Source of the DNA: Sycon ciliatum
Lineage: Eukaryota > Porifera > Calcarea > Leucosolenida > Sycettidae
Direction of reading: 5' to 3'
NCBI RefSeq assembly: GCF_964019385.1
Contig: NC_088653.1
Span: 17,335,387 to 17,399,386, forward strand
DNA: 64,000 bases
A model generated the notes under the pieces. That model was not told the origin of the DNA. It did no database searches and saw only the letters and a list, made by a program, of their open reading frames with translations. Below, one piece after another: positions 35,566 to 51,283 of this stretch (the stretch's first letter is position 1; each line of letters opens with the position of its first letter). Both the position numbers and the translations under genes were made by a program.

Positions 35566-35751
35566 CAGTGGTCCCTCTATAATCCGGCACCATTTGTGCC
35601 ACGAAAATCTGCTGGATTAGGGAGGGTGCTGGATTAACAAATCTGATTTACTGCTGCAATGTGCATGAAGAGGACATTTTGGCTACTGAAAACTGTGCTG
35701 GTTTATCGAGGGTGCTGGTTTATAAAGTGCCGGATTAGAGAGGGACGACTG
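35566..35751. mobile_element. Pogo/Tigger-like MITE (second subfamily), 186 bp
   Basis: Ends cagtggtccctctataatcc and the complementary ggattagagagggacgactg are bounded by TA at 35564-35565 and 35752-35753. The interior repeats 'gctggattaggga'. Confidence 0.8.
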
Positions 35752-35829
35752 TAGTAGGTATTGAACTACATGTAGTATTGGGTTATATAATAGGTCACCA
35801 TGGTCACATTCCCCACAAAACAAAAAGAC

Positions 35830-35858
35830 CAGGGAGTCGGTATTTTTACGACTCCCTG
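35830..35858. repeat. Short cagggagtcg hairpin upstream of PC4 copy 3
   Basis: Arms cagggagtcg / cgactccctg. The same motif occurs immediately 5' of all three PC4 ATGs and as free hairpins elsewhere. Confidence 0.6.
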
Positions 35859-36071
35859 CTACAGACAGACTCAGTACTCGTACCCTGGCAGTCCCTGCAC
35901 ACGTGACGCGAATCCGCGTGCAAAAGACACGTGCTGAAATAGCATGACGAGTGTAGATCTGTTCCAGGGACGTTCCGGACTCGTAGTCCAAAAATACGGT
36001 GTTCTACGACTCCCTGGCAAATACCGTTTTGCAATTTCTGCTCCGTTGTATCTCATTCTCTCAAAGAAACC

Positions 36072-36371
36072 ATGAGTCTCGCTTTGAGGTGTGCCCGCGC
36101 CCTGCGCCCCGCTGGGATCCAGCTGCGCTCTCTGTCCCTCATGGACATCCACCAGGGAACTGGCGACAGACAAGGTGAACTTATTCGAGCTCAAGTCAAG
36201 AATCATGAAGGCAACGTTTATGTGGATATTCGCAGGTACTGGGTTCCGGAGGATTCCGCCGCAGATGATTTTCAGCCCACCAAGAAGGGTATCTCTCTGA
36301 ATGTGGACCAGTTCGCGAATCTCGCAGCAGCCATCCCTCAAATTCGTGAGATGATCAAGGAGGAATCGTAA
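36072..36371 (+). CDS. PC4/SUB1-like transcriptional coactivator, copy 3 (99 aa)
   Basis: Intact frame with the PC4 core. The loop here reads Tyr-Trp-Val-Pro-Glu-Asp, closest to the Tyr-Trp found at the same place in vertebrate PC4, so this copy may best preserve the ancestral loop. Relative to copy 1 all codon differences change the amino acid and one codon is absent. The immediate 5' block (tacggtgttctacgactccc) is shared, but upstream of about 35990 it diverges from copies 1 and 2. Confidence 0.8.
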   Translation: MSLALRCARALRPAGIQLRSLSLMDIHQGTGDRQGELIRAQVKNHEGNVYVDIRRYWVPEDSAADDFQPTKKGISLNVDQFANLAAAIPQIREMIKEES

Positions 36372-37115
36372 TGTGCGATCAGATCAAGCTCCTGCCGTGG
36401 TCATGCTTATCTCGCGGGGAACCATTGCCAGCATTGGTAGGTGGCAGCAATGCTACAGTATCCGCACTAATGTGCTCCACCCTTTGCGTTTCATTTATTG
36501 TAGGCTAGCTGACCCGTCGTTGTCGATCCGTTTTTCTATGATTTTCAAGTGTGTGCCTAATCTCGATATCGGCGCTATCGCTGAATCTGCTGCAATAGTG
36601 CAATACATAGCCCATAGAGTATAATACTGCATAAGTCTCAACCCTCAGCTAGTTGCTTTAGCTGCTTTGTGACGGGAATAGCTCTCCCACAGTTAGGAAT
36701 AGTCCGTACGTACATGTATGTGTACCACATGAGGATTATCATCATTACCATCGTCATTCATTACTCCGTTGCCGTGGAAATAATAAAAGATGGAAAATGA
36801 AATTATAAGAAAAAAGCATTTATATCCAGGTGTGTCGGAATGTAATTTAGGGTGCTACGGCCAGTCATCTGGGGCACAATTTACTCCTGGGGAGGGGTAG
36901 CTCCGCTCACAATTTTCGAAATCAGTGCCGCATGATTGGATTCATTCACTGGGTAGTTCTGCCCTGTTCCGTTGACTGGCTTATGCTCGTCGGAAACCCG
37001 TCTCTTGTCTGGTCCCAGCATGGCAGTCGCAATTATCTGACACGTGCAGCTGCACCATAGCCCTCATAGGCCGTGTGATTAGATATCAGAGGCGTCGGAC
37101 ACGCTGCGCTCATTA
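36372..37115 (+). other. 3' flank of PC4 unit 3
   Basis: Homologous to the other two PC4 3' flanks to about 37015. It lacks the pogo-like MITE. There is an extra 14-base partial duplication (ccattgccagcattgg) after the stop. Confidence 0.7.
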
Positions 37116-37117
37116 AG

Positions 37118-37444
37118 CTGTCCCTGCGGGAATTTGCGGAAAAAACTCTCGAAAACTTGCGGCAGAAACTGGTAACAAAAAATGCGACGAAAAGTGCGGA
37201 ATGATGCAGAACTTGCCAGGAATTCGCGGAATTATTTGCAGAAGTTGTACATTGTACTGTTGAGATACCGAATTCAAATAAATCAATACCAATAGGCAAT
37301 ACCATACCAGAAAATTGCGGATTTGGGCCAAATCACGAAATTTGTTGCATCGTATATCTACTCGGGAGTCGTAGTGTGCAAAAACCTACAGGATCATGGC
37401 AAGAACTGCGTGAAAAGTGGAATCGCGATTTCCTGGAGGGACAG
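37118..37444. mobile_element. CTGTCCC-family element, 327 bp
   Basis: Ends ctgtccctgcgggaa and ttcctggagggacag. Flanking hexamers attaag (37112-37117) and attacg (37445-37450) match at five of six positions, consistent with an aged 6-bp duplication. Confidence 0.7.
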
Positions 37445-37457
37445 ATTACGGACCGTA

Positions 37458-37696
37458 CAGTAGAGCCGTGCGCCAAAGAACGTTGAGCCTAAGAACGGCC
37501 AGCCTGAAATGCTAAGACCGCCACAGCCTAACGCTAAGAACAGCGGTGTTGGTTTTCCGGCAACTTTCGGGATCCACCTATGATTGTTTCTAAGAGCGTG
37601 CTATAAGAACGCTGCCAGATTGCTGAAAAATAAGAATGCCCCAGGCTAACCCCTTGGACACAACGCGTTAGCGTTCTTGGACGCACGACTCTACTG
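37458..37696. mobile_element. AAGAACG MITE family, copy 1
   Basis: Ends cagtagagccgtgcg / cgcacgactctactg with TA on the left (37456-37457). The interior repeats 'aagaacg'. Other copies: 39653-39875, 39890-40006 (partial), 40264-40493 and 43949-44055 (partial). Confidence 0.8.
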
Positions 37697-37698
37697 CA

Positions 37699-38046
37699 CT
37701 GTCCCTGGGAAAATCGCGGAAAAATCCCATAATGTGCGGTGCAATTTGCGGGTAAATATGGCATAATTTGCGGTGAATTTGCGGTAAATATGCGGTGAAT
37801 ACCATTGATATGCCGTTGATATGAGGCAATTTTCAGTGAGTTTGTAGTGAAATCAATTAGTTACAAGTCCATGGTGTAAGCACTCGTCATAGTTGAGTAC
37901 AAAGCCGCCACGAGGAGACGTTGCTGACCGAACAGTGCGCTGTGTGTACGTGTAGTGCAACAAAAAAGTTCAAAAACGCGGGAAAAACGCAAAAAAAGCG
38001 CGGGGGGGAAACGCGGCAGCGGAATCGCGATTTCCCCCGGGAACAG
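37699..38046. mobile_element. CTGTCCC-family element, 348 bp, 6-bp duplication
   Basis: Ends ctgtccctgggaaaatcgcg and cgcgatttcccccgggaacag (last 20 matched approximately), flanked by actgca at 37693-37698 and 38047-38052. It inserted across the end of the adjacent AAGAACG MITE, so it is the younger of the two. Confidence 0.85.
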
Positions 38047-38052
38047 ACTGCA

Positions 38053-38668
38053 CCACTCTTTGCCCCGGCACTAGATGATCATTGTGTTCCCGAAACGATG
38101 CATGTGAGGTTCGACCCCAGATTTGAAAGTTTGGGCACGTTCAGACTACCGATAAAAAGTGACCGATCGGGAAAGTTCCAAGGTGATTTGATCACGTGAT
38201 GTTACTGGCACGTTGCATGCTGGTAAGGTTTTACTGCTGCGGTAGTAAAACATTTCCGGCAGTAAAAACAGTGCTCAGGCTGGGAAGAAGGGAAAACCCC
38301 CTTCTCAGTGCCACGGTGAGAGCTGCAAAACTTACGTAAATTAATTAATCGAGACTATACCAGTGATTATGTGCCTGTTTTACATGAGATCATTAATTTG
38401 AATAGGTTCTTTCTCCTGCATATGATACTGTAAAGAGAGAAATTTTCGCTAGAGATTATATTTCGCTATTTTCGTGGCCATCACACATTCGCGAATATAA
38501 ATCGTCGCACACTGCTCTGTACATTGACTGCAGACAGTACAAGATCCGACTGAAGAGATAACATCGTAAAAGTTTCTCGTCGTGAACGAGCACAATTCTT
38601 GAAAACGCGAACTTTGCGCGCCGCAAAAATTTATCGCTTTACAGTACATACAAAATGAATTGCACATA
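38053..38668. other. No recognised gene
   Basis: Unique-looking sequence with short frames. No domain is recognised. Confidence 0.4.
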
Positions 38669-38857
38669 TAGTCAGACCTTGCACAACCGCACACATCCGT
38701 TATCCACAAAAAATATCCGGATAGGCGAGGGAACCGGATAATCGAACACACATACTGTACGTATGCATGGCCTATGCTGCAAATCGGTAACCAACGATTT
38801 TCGTCCGGATGGTGAGGGATCCGGATAAAAGAGGACCGGATAAGCGAGGTCTGACTG
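38669..38857. mobile_element. Pogo/Tigger-like MITE, 189 bp
   Basis: Right end gcgaggtctgactg then TA (38858-38859). The left end is one base off the consensus (tagtcagacc), after TA at 38667-38668. The interior matches 51572-51759. Confidence 0.82.
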
Positions 38858-38992
38858 TATCATCAAACAAAATTCAATAAACTACTTTGAAACACGAAAC
38901 AATCAATTTAAATGATACAATCATACATGAATAAAGTAAAAAGTAAATTATCGTGTCCGTTCCCGAAGGGAACTCACGACGACCGCTAGCAC

Positions 38993-39070
38993 CCGGTAAA
39001 CCCTAGCGGCAGATGCAGCGCCTAACGGTGGGGGTGAGTGGATAAGTCTCACAACCACTGGCACAAGTGC
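38993..39070 (+). repeat. 78-bp dispersed repeat (ccggtaaaccctagcggcag)
   Basis: Recurs with few changes at 52343-52420. It could be a SINE-type module, but I find no convincing tRNA-like A and B boxes. Confidence 0.6.
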
Positions 39071-39652
39071 CGAGAAACCCCATTAGCCGCATCCATGTAC
39101 CCCTTGTGCCTGGCCACAAGTTCCAAGAGTACTCTTGATGAACATGTACACAGAAAGAAAAACTACAAAGTGCAAAATTCTGAACTACGAACATCGTTAT
39201 TAAACATTTAATTTCATGATCAGGACGCTGGAATGATTTCACAAATCTGTGTTGCGGCCAGTTCGTTTTCTTTGCAGGCGTGGCCTACTGGGAAATTTAT
39301 ATTTATTACAACATCTCAAGACTCGGTGGAAACACCGGCCAATGTTTTAAAAGAGAGTGGGTGATTGCCAACCACGGCGATAAATAAAAATAAGGGGAGG
39401 GAAAACGAAAGAGTAGCAAAATGCAGTCGAGCGTGCGGCCATGAACAACAACACACATATGTCTTCGTTATAATAAGTTCTGCTGAGGCTGTAAGCCCTC
39501 ATAATTATGTATTATGTGCGGATATGCCTGAAGACGGCAAGATCATTATCGTATCTTCTCGCTAACCTATGGATATTGGACAATCGTTAAATCTGCGACT
39601 CGTTATAATAACATGTCATATTTAATAACATTTTTTTCAAACCGTTTATGTA
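39071..39652. other. No recognised gene
   Basis: No repeat pair or coding family is recognised here. Confidence 0.4.
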
Positions 39653-39875
39653 CAGTAGAGTCGCGGGTCCAAGAACGTTGTTTACAAGGGGTTAGCCTGG
39701 GGCATTCTTATTTTTCAGCAATCTGGCTGCGTTCTTATAGCACGTTCTTAGAGACGATTCGTATTGGATCATAATATTATGTATTTCAAAAGCTGCCGGA
39801 AAACCAATGCCGCCGTTCTTAACTTTAGGCCGTGATGTTCTTCGGCTCAACATTCTTCGGCGCGCGACTCTACCG
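39653..39875. mobile_element. AAGAACG MITE family, copy 2 (inverted)
   Basis: Ends cagtagagtcgcg / cgcgcgactctaccg with TA at 39651-39652 and 39876-39877. A partial third copy follows at 39890-40006. Confidence 0.8.
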
Positions 39876-40057
39876 TACTGGTATATGTATCATTACCAGA
39901 ATCCAGTAGGAATTGTTTTTAAGAACGCAGCCAGATTGCTGAAAAATAAGAACGCCCCGAGGCTAAGCCCTTGGAAACAACGTTCTTGGACGCACCAGTC
40001 TACTATAGGTAGGGGGGGGGGGGTCATACCGGTTTGGGCTCCCCTTCCCTGTTAGTA

Positions 40058-40597
40058 CCGTAAAGTAGCGCGAGAGCGCCCCACCATCTTGTCCTTTCGT
40101 GGTCGCCTTGTGGAGGTGGTTTCCTGTCTGTAGGTCATACGACACGGACCGTGTACACACATTGCATGTTGTGCAGTCAACCCGTACCCAGTTTACATTC
40201 CAGCGGATGCAAGCTCCACATAAAAAAAACAGGGCCAAGACATAGTTTGACCTTAGTGCACCACAGTAGAGTCGCGCGCTGAAGAACGTTGAATCCAAGA
40301 ACGTCCAGCCTGAAAATATTAATGCTAAGAACGCCACGGTCTAAAGCTAAGAGCGTTGTCTTGGTTTTCCGGCAGCTTTTGGGATAGATCCAGTACGAAT
40401 TGTTTTCAAGAACGAAGCCAGATTGCCCAAGAAATTAAGAACGCCCCAGGCTAACCTCTTGGAAACAATGTTCTTGGACGTGTGACTCTACTGTAAGGTT
40501 CTCACATCGTACAAACTTAGTACTAGTAGCACACTGCCGTACGACTTTTCTTCCCTTGGCTGTAAAATCAAGGCGGGGGCGCTCTCGCGATATAATG
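40058..40597. mobile_element. TA MITE related to 19113-19493, hosting an AAGAACG MITE
   Basis: The left end ccgtaaagtagcgcgagagc and the right end gctctcgcgatataatg are similar inverted ends next to TA (40056-40057 and 40598-40599). The nested AAGAACG MITE occupies 40264-40493. Confidence 0.7.
40264..40493. mobile_element. AAGAACG MITE family, copy 4
   Basis: Ends cagtagagtcgcgcg / cgtgtgactctactg; TA follows on the right (40494-40495). Confidence 0.8.
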
Positions 40598-40599
40598 TA

Positions 40600-41026
40600 C
40601 AGTAAAACCTGTAACTAAAGACCACCGTGACTAGCGACCAGCCTGCTACTAAAGACCACCGTGACTAGCGACCAGCCTGCTACTAAAGACCACCGTGACT
40701 AGCGACCAGCCTGCTACTACAGACCACCGTGACTAGCGACCAGCCTGGTACTACAGACCACCGTGACTAGCGACCAGCCTGGTACTACAGACCACCGTGA
40801 CTAGCGACCAGCCTGGTACTACAGACCACCGTGACTAGCGACCAGCCTGGTACTACAGACCACCGTGACTAGCGACCAGCCTGCTACTAAAGACCACTTC
40901 GCCAGGCACGGACAGTCTCGCGTTCAATTATGGTTGCGCGGTGCAAACCTCTAACTAAGGACCACCTGCCAGTAAAGACCGCTTTCTCTGGCCCCAACGG
41001 GTGGTCGTTAGTCACAGGTTTTACTG
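40600..41026. mobile_element. TA MITE (cagtaaaacctg) with a 34-bp minisatellite
   Basis: Ends cagtaaaacctgt / acaggttttactg. About 40613-40882 is eight tandem copies of a 34-bp unit containing accaccgtgactagcgacca. Related ends are at about 19655-19672 and 63911 onward. Confidence 0.8.
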
Positions 41027-41613
41027 TGCTTTACAGTACTAGTACTGTAGCGGACATGGAAGTCCAGTCGATTGACCGGGGCCCAGGCGCGTGCCCCGTA
41101 TGGGTTCCTGGGTGCCCGGAACCCCCCTTTTTTTCGCTCAAAATGCAAGATTTTGCTTCATTTTTTGAAAATTTTCCCCCCTCCCCCCCCCCCCCCCATG
41201 AAGGCCACCGGCGCACGCGCCTGGGGCCGGTGCCCTCAGCGCGCACAGAACTTTTGTCGTTGCATGCAGTGCACATGTTGATCCGATGCGACCAGCAGCA
41301 GCGCATAATAGTACAATGCTACGGCTGCATGGCCAGCACCCTGGGGCCGCTAGACGTGCGACCGGATTTCCATGTCCACGACAGTATTTGGAACCAGCAA
41401 GCCCCACAATGCACACCACAACAAAAGGGGAAAAGGCCCAAGGAAGAGGCTCCAGACACTGAAGGAAAGGAATGTCGGACCAAGCCTGCTACACATGCAA
41501 GCAAGAGAAAGCTGCTTATACAGTCAATCCTCGTTAGGACGAACTTCAAGGGACTGAATAAGTTGACGAATATTGCAGTCGTGAGTCAGTCCAGTGAATA
41601 AGCTTCTTTGTCT
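41027..41613. other. No recognised gene
   Basis: The plus frame 40930-41601 (223 codons) crosses the MITE end and a C tract (41178-41198), so it is unlikely to be a real gene. No domain is seen. Confidence 0.5.
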
Positions 41614-41615
41614 TA

Positions 41616-41827
41616 CTGTAAATATACAAAAATTCGGCACTGCAAAATTTCGGCACTTCACGATTTTTGACATTTCGGCGGCGATTTATTTTCGGCGTGG
41701 GGTAGAGGGCATGGTATAGTGCGACAGATGCTGTGAAAAAGTTCATCGGCGTTTTAATTTAGGCGTTTTGGGTCGGTGCCGAATATAGCCGAAATTAAAT
41801 AGCTACCGAAAATTTGTATATTTACAG
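41616..41827. mobile_element. TA MITE (ctgtaaatatacaaa), 'ccgaaatt' type
   Basis: Ends ctgtaaatatacaaa / tttgtatatttacag with TA at 41614-41615 and 41828-41829. The interior contains repeated 'cggcactt' and 'gaaatt' motifs. Confidence 0.75.
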
Positions 41828-41921
41828 TATCTGGAGTTCTTCTTATCCAGATCCGACAAAAAAAAATGATATGCATACCATGTGGATTGTGTTTACGTGA
41901 AGGTGTATGTAGTGGCACGTG

Positions 41922-42457
41922 TAAAGGCCGATTCACAATACAACTTCTTGCGACGCTACATGCGACACCTGCGACAGCGACACACGCTTCACAATCTGTT
42001 CATGTTTGCGACATCCTTATGCACTAGTAGTACTATGCACGTGCACTGAACGTGCATCCAGGGTAGAAACTGTACTCCATTTGCGTACATGTATGTCGCG
42101 CGTCGCATGTTGCAAAAGTTGAACTTTGAAGGCCGATTCACAATACAACTTTCTGCGACGCGACATGCGACTTGCGACGCATGCGACGAGCTACGACAGG
42201 GACACACGGTTCACAATATCCTTCATGTTTGCGACATCCTCATGCACAAGTAGTACTATGCACGTGCACTGCACGTGCACCCAGGGTCGAAACTGTACTC
42301 CATTTGTGTATGTCGCGTGTCGCATGTCGCAAAAGTTGAACTTTCTTCAACTTCTGCGACAGGTGCATTGCGACAGCTCGCGACAGGCAGTTTCTTGTCG
42401 CAACTGTCGCAAATCGCGTGTCGCGTCGCAGAAAGTTGTATTGTGAATCGGGCTTGA
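41922..42457. mobile_element. Harbinger-like MITE, partly duplicated in tandem
   Basis: Two left ends (41924 and 42128, ggccgattcacaatacaact) share one right end (agttgtattgtgaatcggg, to about 42453). About 205 bases are directly duplicated. The target duplication is probably a trinucleotide (TGA at 42125-42127 and 42455-42457), less certain. Confidence 0.65.
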
Positions 42458-42578
42458 GTCTTTGTTCAACTTCTGCGACAAGTGCCCTGCCCTGGTACGT
42501 TCGGGCCTGGTTTCAATCTGGCTTTGGGAAATTTATTTTTCATTGCTATCGATCAGGTTCGGCCTCGTTTTCTCTGTG

Positions 42579-42622
42579 CTGCGCTGATGAGTCCACAACG
42601 GACAAAACAGTTCTGTCTGCAG
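42579..42622 (+). ncRNA. Solitary hammerhead ribozyme, second family, core mutated
   Basis: Stem I ctgcg/tgcag, core CTGATGA, stem II GTCC/GGAC with loop ACAAC, stem III ACAG/CTGT and cleavage triplet GTC. The conserved G of the GAAA box is A here (GGACAAAAC), which should abolish cleavage. The flanks share tttctctgtgctgcg with the copy at 49323. Confidence 0.75.
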
Positions 42623-43380
42623 ATTGAGTAATTTCGGTTTAGAAACTACACAAGAGAGAGATTGGAAGCTTTGTTACAACTCTGAGTTTCACGTATTACT
42701 ACGATCATCAGGCCACTGATGGATCCAAAACGGGCAGCCAGAACATAATGGGACTATGCAGCAGCAGTTCCGGCGTGAATGATATAGAATAGAGCTGGGG
42801 ACTTAGGGACCGTCCAAGGTTACCAATACTATTTTCAAAACGAAATGTTTTCGTTTGTGGGTGGGTGGGTTTGATGGAGTTTCGTTTTGAAAATAATTAT
42901 TGAATGCTGATGGAGAATGCCCAGTTACTTCTGGGTGTCGAAAATTGACATCAATGTTTTATTGGAATTCGTTTTACCTGCAGAAAAGGTGGGTGGGTGG
43001 GGGCTGAAAAATACTAAAACTTTTCGTTTTGTAAAAACAATCGGTAACCCCGGACGACCCTTTTTAAATGCCAAAATCCACACATATACATGCCCACACC
43101 ATTACACCCATACTCTCTCCCTTTTCTCACATACACAAACATCGGCGGGGTTACAGAGATTTTCCCGCCGCAGAACTCTGCACGGAATTCACTGGGACAG
43201 GATCATCATTTCGTTCAAATCATGCTTGAATTGGTTCGTCTTCACAAAAGTTCACCCTACAGGGTTCGTCGTAAACGAATGATTTTGACTTGATAATTTA
43301 TGATGTCTGGCCAACCATACGCGCGTATACGATTGGCCTTATAATTTCGTACTAATGGAAATTTCGCCTTATCAGTGTTC
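42623..43380. other. No recognised gene
   Basis: Contains similar GT/TTCG-rich segments at 42835-42895 and 42985-43045 (ttcgttttg, ggtgggtggg). No coding signal is recognised. Confidence 0.4.
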
Positions 43381-43813
43381 GCAAGAGTACATAAACCAGA
43401 ATGTGCAACTGTGCATATCAGATCTGAAACAGCGCAGTTCGTGCACTACGTCACCCTGATGAGGTCAGCCGCGACTTCCGTACAGCTCAAATTTTCATGT
43501 TTCATAGCCCGGAAATCAGCCAAGTTTGCTTGATTCTAGGCGTCCTGTTTCAGGATTTCGGTGTTTTGTGTGACTGTGTACGCTGCGTACATCCACCGAC
43601 AAGTAAAGTCACCAGGCTATCCGTATCAAAAAACCGAAATCAGGACAAACTCAGGGACCTGCACCACCGTGACTGGTTACTCAACTTTTCACCGTACCTG
43701 TGGCTTACCATGCCGTCAGAAATGACATAGACGAGTACGGTAGTGCACGAATTACGCTCCCACAGGAACCATCCCGAGTAACGGAGTTCCACACTCTGGT
43801 TTATGTACTCTTG
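43381..43813. mobile_element. CAAGAGT-family TIR element, 433 bp
   Basis: Ends gcaagagtacataaaccaga and ctctggtttatgtactcttg. Shorter relatives and solo hairpins built from the same end occur at 9770, 17520, 26050, 35375, 57551 and 59622. Confidence 0.65.
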
Positions 43814-43948
43814 GTGTTCGTCCTAACGTGGTTTGACTGTATACTCTTGATGCAAGGACGTGCAAACACGAACAAGTCATTGAGCAGACATTGAAAGAAG
43901 CCCACATACCACTCATCGGCTTCACTACAAGAAGGCAAACGATTACAG

Positions 43949-44055
43949 TAGAGTCGCGCGCCCAAGAACGTTGCTTGCAAGGGGCAAGCCCGAGGACAAT
44001 CCGTACAGGGTATCCCAACACGCTGCCAGAAAACCAACACCGCCGTTGTTTGGTG
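43949..44055. mobile_element. AAGAACG MITE family, partial copy 5
   Basis: Starts cagtagagtcgcgcgccc after TA. The right terminus is absent. Confidence 0.65.
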
Positions 44056-44654
44056 CACCACTACCATGACTACAGGCTATCTAGCGTACTTCAGCATCAG
44101 TATACCAGATATGATGACCAGCACATACAGGCGAAAGACACTGTAAGGAACGGTGATACGGACAGAAAGTGCCCTCCACCTTGCAGTGTGCCATCATCAT
44201 ACCTGGTAACTCACAATCAAGGCATACATACATATCAGTATGTAGCCTGTTGAAATTGTTCTTGTCTTGCACTAGTTGTCATCATAATATCCGCCATCTT
44301 TATCATTATGATCATAGCAGCCCAAATCCAATGTACAGTGTACTAAAAATGAACAGCAAAACAAACAAAGGAAAAGTACATTGAGATCGAATTGGGCGGA
44401 GCGTTGCGCAATAATGCAAAAAAAATCGGTAGTTTATACACGCAAAATAAAATTAATACGTCTACAGCCAGGACAACATGGCAGGATGTGTACAATGAGT
44501 GCGGGAGAGAAATGTAGCATACGGTGAGCGGATACGATAACACGATAACACATAGAAAGATAGATCGCAGAGATGAGAAAGGAGACGACACAGGATACCA
44601 CACAAACGCCAGTTACAACGACAAGAACCAACAAACAACAATTTATAAGCTATC
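44056..44654 (-). other. Probable 3' flank/UTR of the ARF1-like gene
   Basis: Lies directly downstream (minus strand) of the ARF stop codon. I could not identify a convincing minus-strand polyadenylation signal, so the transcript end is unknown. Confidence 0.4.
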
Positions 44655-48760
<4,106 letters not shown>

Positions 48761-49322
48761 CCTAGATGAGGTCACAAATGAGGGTGGTCGTCCTGACTTT
48801 TCTCTTTTAGAAAAATATTTTCGGGAAAGTCATTCTGCTCAGGTCCTTCTGGGGATCGTTTGAGCTCCTTTTTTTGGCTTTCCCTCTTGTTGGTCAAAGC
48901 TGGTACTTCGCAGGATACTCGATATTACGTTTTAGACTGACATTTCCGTGTGTTATAGTTCTGGTGTTACATGGCACGGTACAGTTAGCTGAGCAAATGT
49001 ATTCTTCAGCTCGTGCTGAGAAGACATCGGTGTACGCCAGAGGATTGAGTAACTTCTGAGACCTAACAAGGAGGCTTCTTGTCGAGACATTTTGCAGGTA
49101 TATAATTATTATGTCCGTAACAATGAACGGTAGGCCGGGCTCCTGCTCGGAAATCTAAAACCTATTTAAGTCCCACATTCCTTAGCTATGGATGTTTTTT
49201 TCCCCTTGATGGTGGTGTTCATGTCTAGAAGACCATCAGGACTGCATGCTGTGTAATAGTCAGCTCAGGGGTCGGCTACCGGTATATTAGTTACATTTTG
49301 TACTTGTTTCATTTTCTCTGTG
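48761..49322. other. No recognised gene
   Basis: A frame of about 60 codons is at 48874-49059, without domain resemblance. Otherwise nothing is seen. Confidence 0.4.
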
Positions 49323-49372
49323 CTGCGCTGATGAGTGCGAGTCCACAAAGGACGAAACAGTTCTGTCCGCAG
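49323..49372 (+). ncRNA. Solitary hammerhead ribozyme, second family, with a 6-nt insertion
   Basis: Stem I ctgcg/cgcag, CTGATGA, GTCC/GGAC, GAAA, stem III ACAG/CTGT and triplet GTC are all present. However, gtgcga (a local duplication) separates CTGATGA from stem II. This would be expected to damage the core unless the inserted bases bulge out. Confidence 0.75.
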
Positions 49373-49667
49373 ATTGAGTATCAACTTTTACAAAAAATAT
49401 TCACTGGTTTGAGGGAAAGACGCGGACGGGAAAAGTCTGAAGTAAAAATTGACTGTCACCACCATGCAGCATGCATGGACTGTCACCATATTTCAAGAAA
49501 CGAAGTATATTTTGTTATAGGGAGAGCGAGGGTGTGAGGGCCCATGACCCCAATTTCGTGTCAGAGAACATCGATATAATTATGCATTATGGAATTGCGA
49601 GCAGTGATGCACTTGTGTCTTTTGTTGTTCATGCAGTTTTTATGTTCTGAGGGTTGGGAAGCTGAGG

Positions 49668-50340
49668 CTGTCCCCACAGGATAACGCGGACGAAATCCTA
49701 AAATTAAGAGAGGTTCCGCATAACGTAATTACGTTAGTAAAAAACGTAGTCGATCTACGGAAAGTCTTACGTAAACTGCATGCGCATCGGGTTCCGCCAT
49801 ACGGAGTTTTCAAATCACATAGCTGCCCTTGGCAACTCCGAACGCGGCAGTGTACGACCACATCGACCTGGGGAGAGAGTCATAAATTTGTACCCCAATC
49901 CACTTACGGACCAGCTACGTTATCAGAGCCCTATCTACGTACTCTCCGTAGACAATTTTCCGTAAGTGGAGTGCAAACTCGCGAATTCACGGGTTTTTCC
50001 CGCCCACTAACGTAAAGTTGCTCAACTTTACGTAGTGCGGAACCTCTCTATTATGCGCATAATAATGCGGGCGAAAACGGGTCATTATGCGGCAAATATG
50101 CGGTATAATGCGGTCATTATGCACGAGTTCTCTGTCATTCGTACAACTTTAGCATGCAGTTTCATGCAAGTATACAACTTTGTCGTACAAACTCATGAAC
50201 CAGTCCGACTTTGTAGTACATTTTCAACAACATGTGCTATTTTCTTGTACATTCCCGTGAATAACGCGGGTTTTATGCAAAATCTCTCGAAAACGCGGAA
50301 AATTGCGCGTCCGCGGAATCGCGGTATCCTGTGGGGACAG
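49668..50340. mobile_element. CTGTCCCC-family element, 673 bp, with nested element
   Basis: TIRs ctgtccccacaggataacgc and gcggtatcctgtggggacag. The interior has 'aatgcgg' repeats. Another TIR element (gagaggttccgc / gcggaacctctc) is nested at 49708-50048. No exact target duplication is detected. Confidence 0.75.
49708..50048. mobile_element. TIR element nested in 49668-50340
   Basis: Ends gagaggttccgca / tgcggaacctctc with subterminal 'acgtaa' motifs. It resembles the element at 16530-16870 in its end sequence and length (about 341 bp each). Confidence 0.65.
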
Positions 50341-51196
50341 TGTAGGGTTGGAACTAAGGGTGCGTTCGTCTGGTACAACACTAGAACGCCATCACTTGTA
50401 ACACGCATGTTCGCCTGACCTGCACTGGATCTCGAGTGTACGCCTGTACGGAGCATGCTCTGGCTACTCCAGGCCTTGGGGTCTAGCAGGCAGAGCAGTT
50501 TCTGTTTTTTTTGCTGCCGCTCATCCTTTTGTTTTGAGATTCTGACGTCATTTTCTTTAACTTCCCGCAAAATGGTGAAAGGATGAGCTCAGACGCCATG
50601 CTTTCCTTGTCAACGTCACAGAAACTGCTCCGAGCTGCGTGCTCCATGGCGTTCGTGACGGAACTGACTGCTCGCTCTGCTCCATGTGCTTGCTCCATTC
50701 TCAGATGACCCTAGGCGAACACAACCTAAATTAAATGCACTTCCTAATAAAGTATGATATTGGATAATTATCACACGGACCTCCCCCCTAACTGGGTGTT
50801 ATCAACGGAATAGGCACACAAGCATGCTTGGAGGGTGCTATCAAAAGTACTTTAAACAGAGTATGCAATTCATCTACATCTTTGCTGCCTAGCACCGAAC
50901 CCACAGCAAGGTTTTTTGTTTGTTTGAAAGCTTGGGAGTTGCACAGGCGCAGTGAATTTCTGTCAGGGCGTGCTATGTTTATTACTCCGCTGTTCGCTAG
51001 AAACGAGCTGGAAATGTACAGCGGGAACAGTGTACCATGTGATGTGAGTTTTCGCCGTCGGCTGACCCCATAGATAGGGTATCTTGAGTTACACACTCTT
51101 GGGAGGTTATGTGTGGCGCGATCAGCTAGAATATGTCGTTGGGGTTTCGTAATTTTTTTTGACGGAATGAAGAATTGTGTCTGTCAAGCGTCTCTA

Positions 51197-51199
<3 letters not shown>
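50341..51199. other. No recognised gene
   Basis: Frames at 50193-50570 and 50788-51096 show no known domain. Confidence 0.4.
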
Positions 51200-51250
<51 letters not shown>

Positions 51251-51283
51251 ACTCACTCACTCTATCTATCTATCTATCTATCT
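51200..51283 (+). repeat. CT / CTCA / CTAT microsatellite
   Basis: A (CT)n tract passing into (ACTC)n and (TATC)n. Confidence 0.95.

Noticed and set aside
38993-39070. tRNA gene or tRNA-derived SINE head
   Set aside because: I could not fold a cloverleaf or place A and B boxes convincingly.
40613-40882. Regular 34-bp repeats resembling a CRISPR array
   Set aside because: Units are contiguous with no unique spacers, lie within a TIR element, and the genome is eukaryotic.
40930-41601. 223-codon plus-strand gene
   Set aside because: It starts in the end of a MITE, runs through a poly-C tract and has no recognisable domain.
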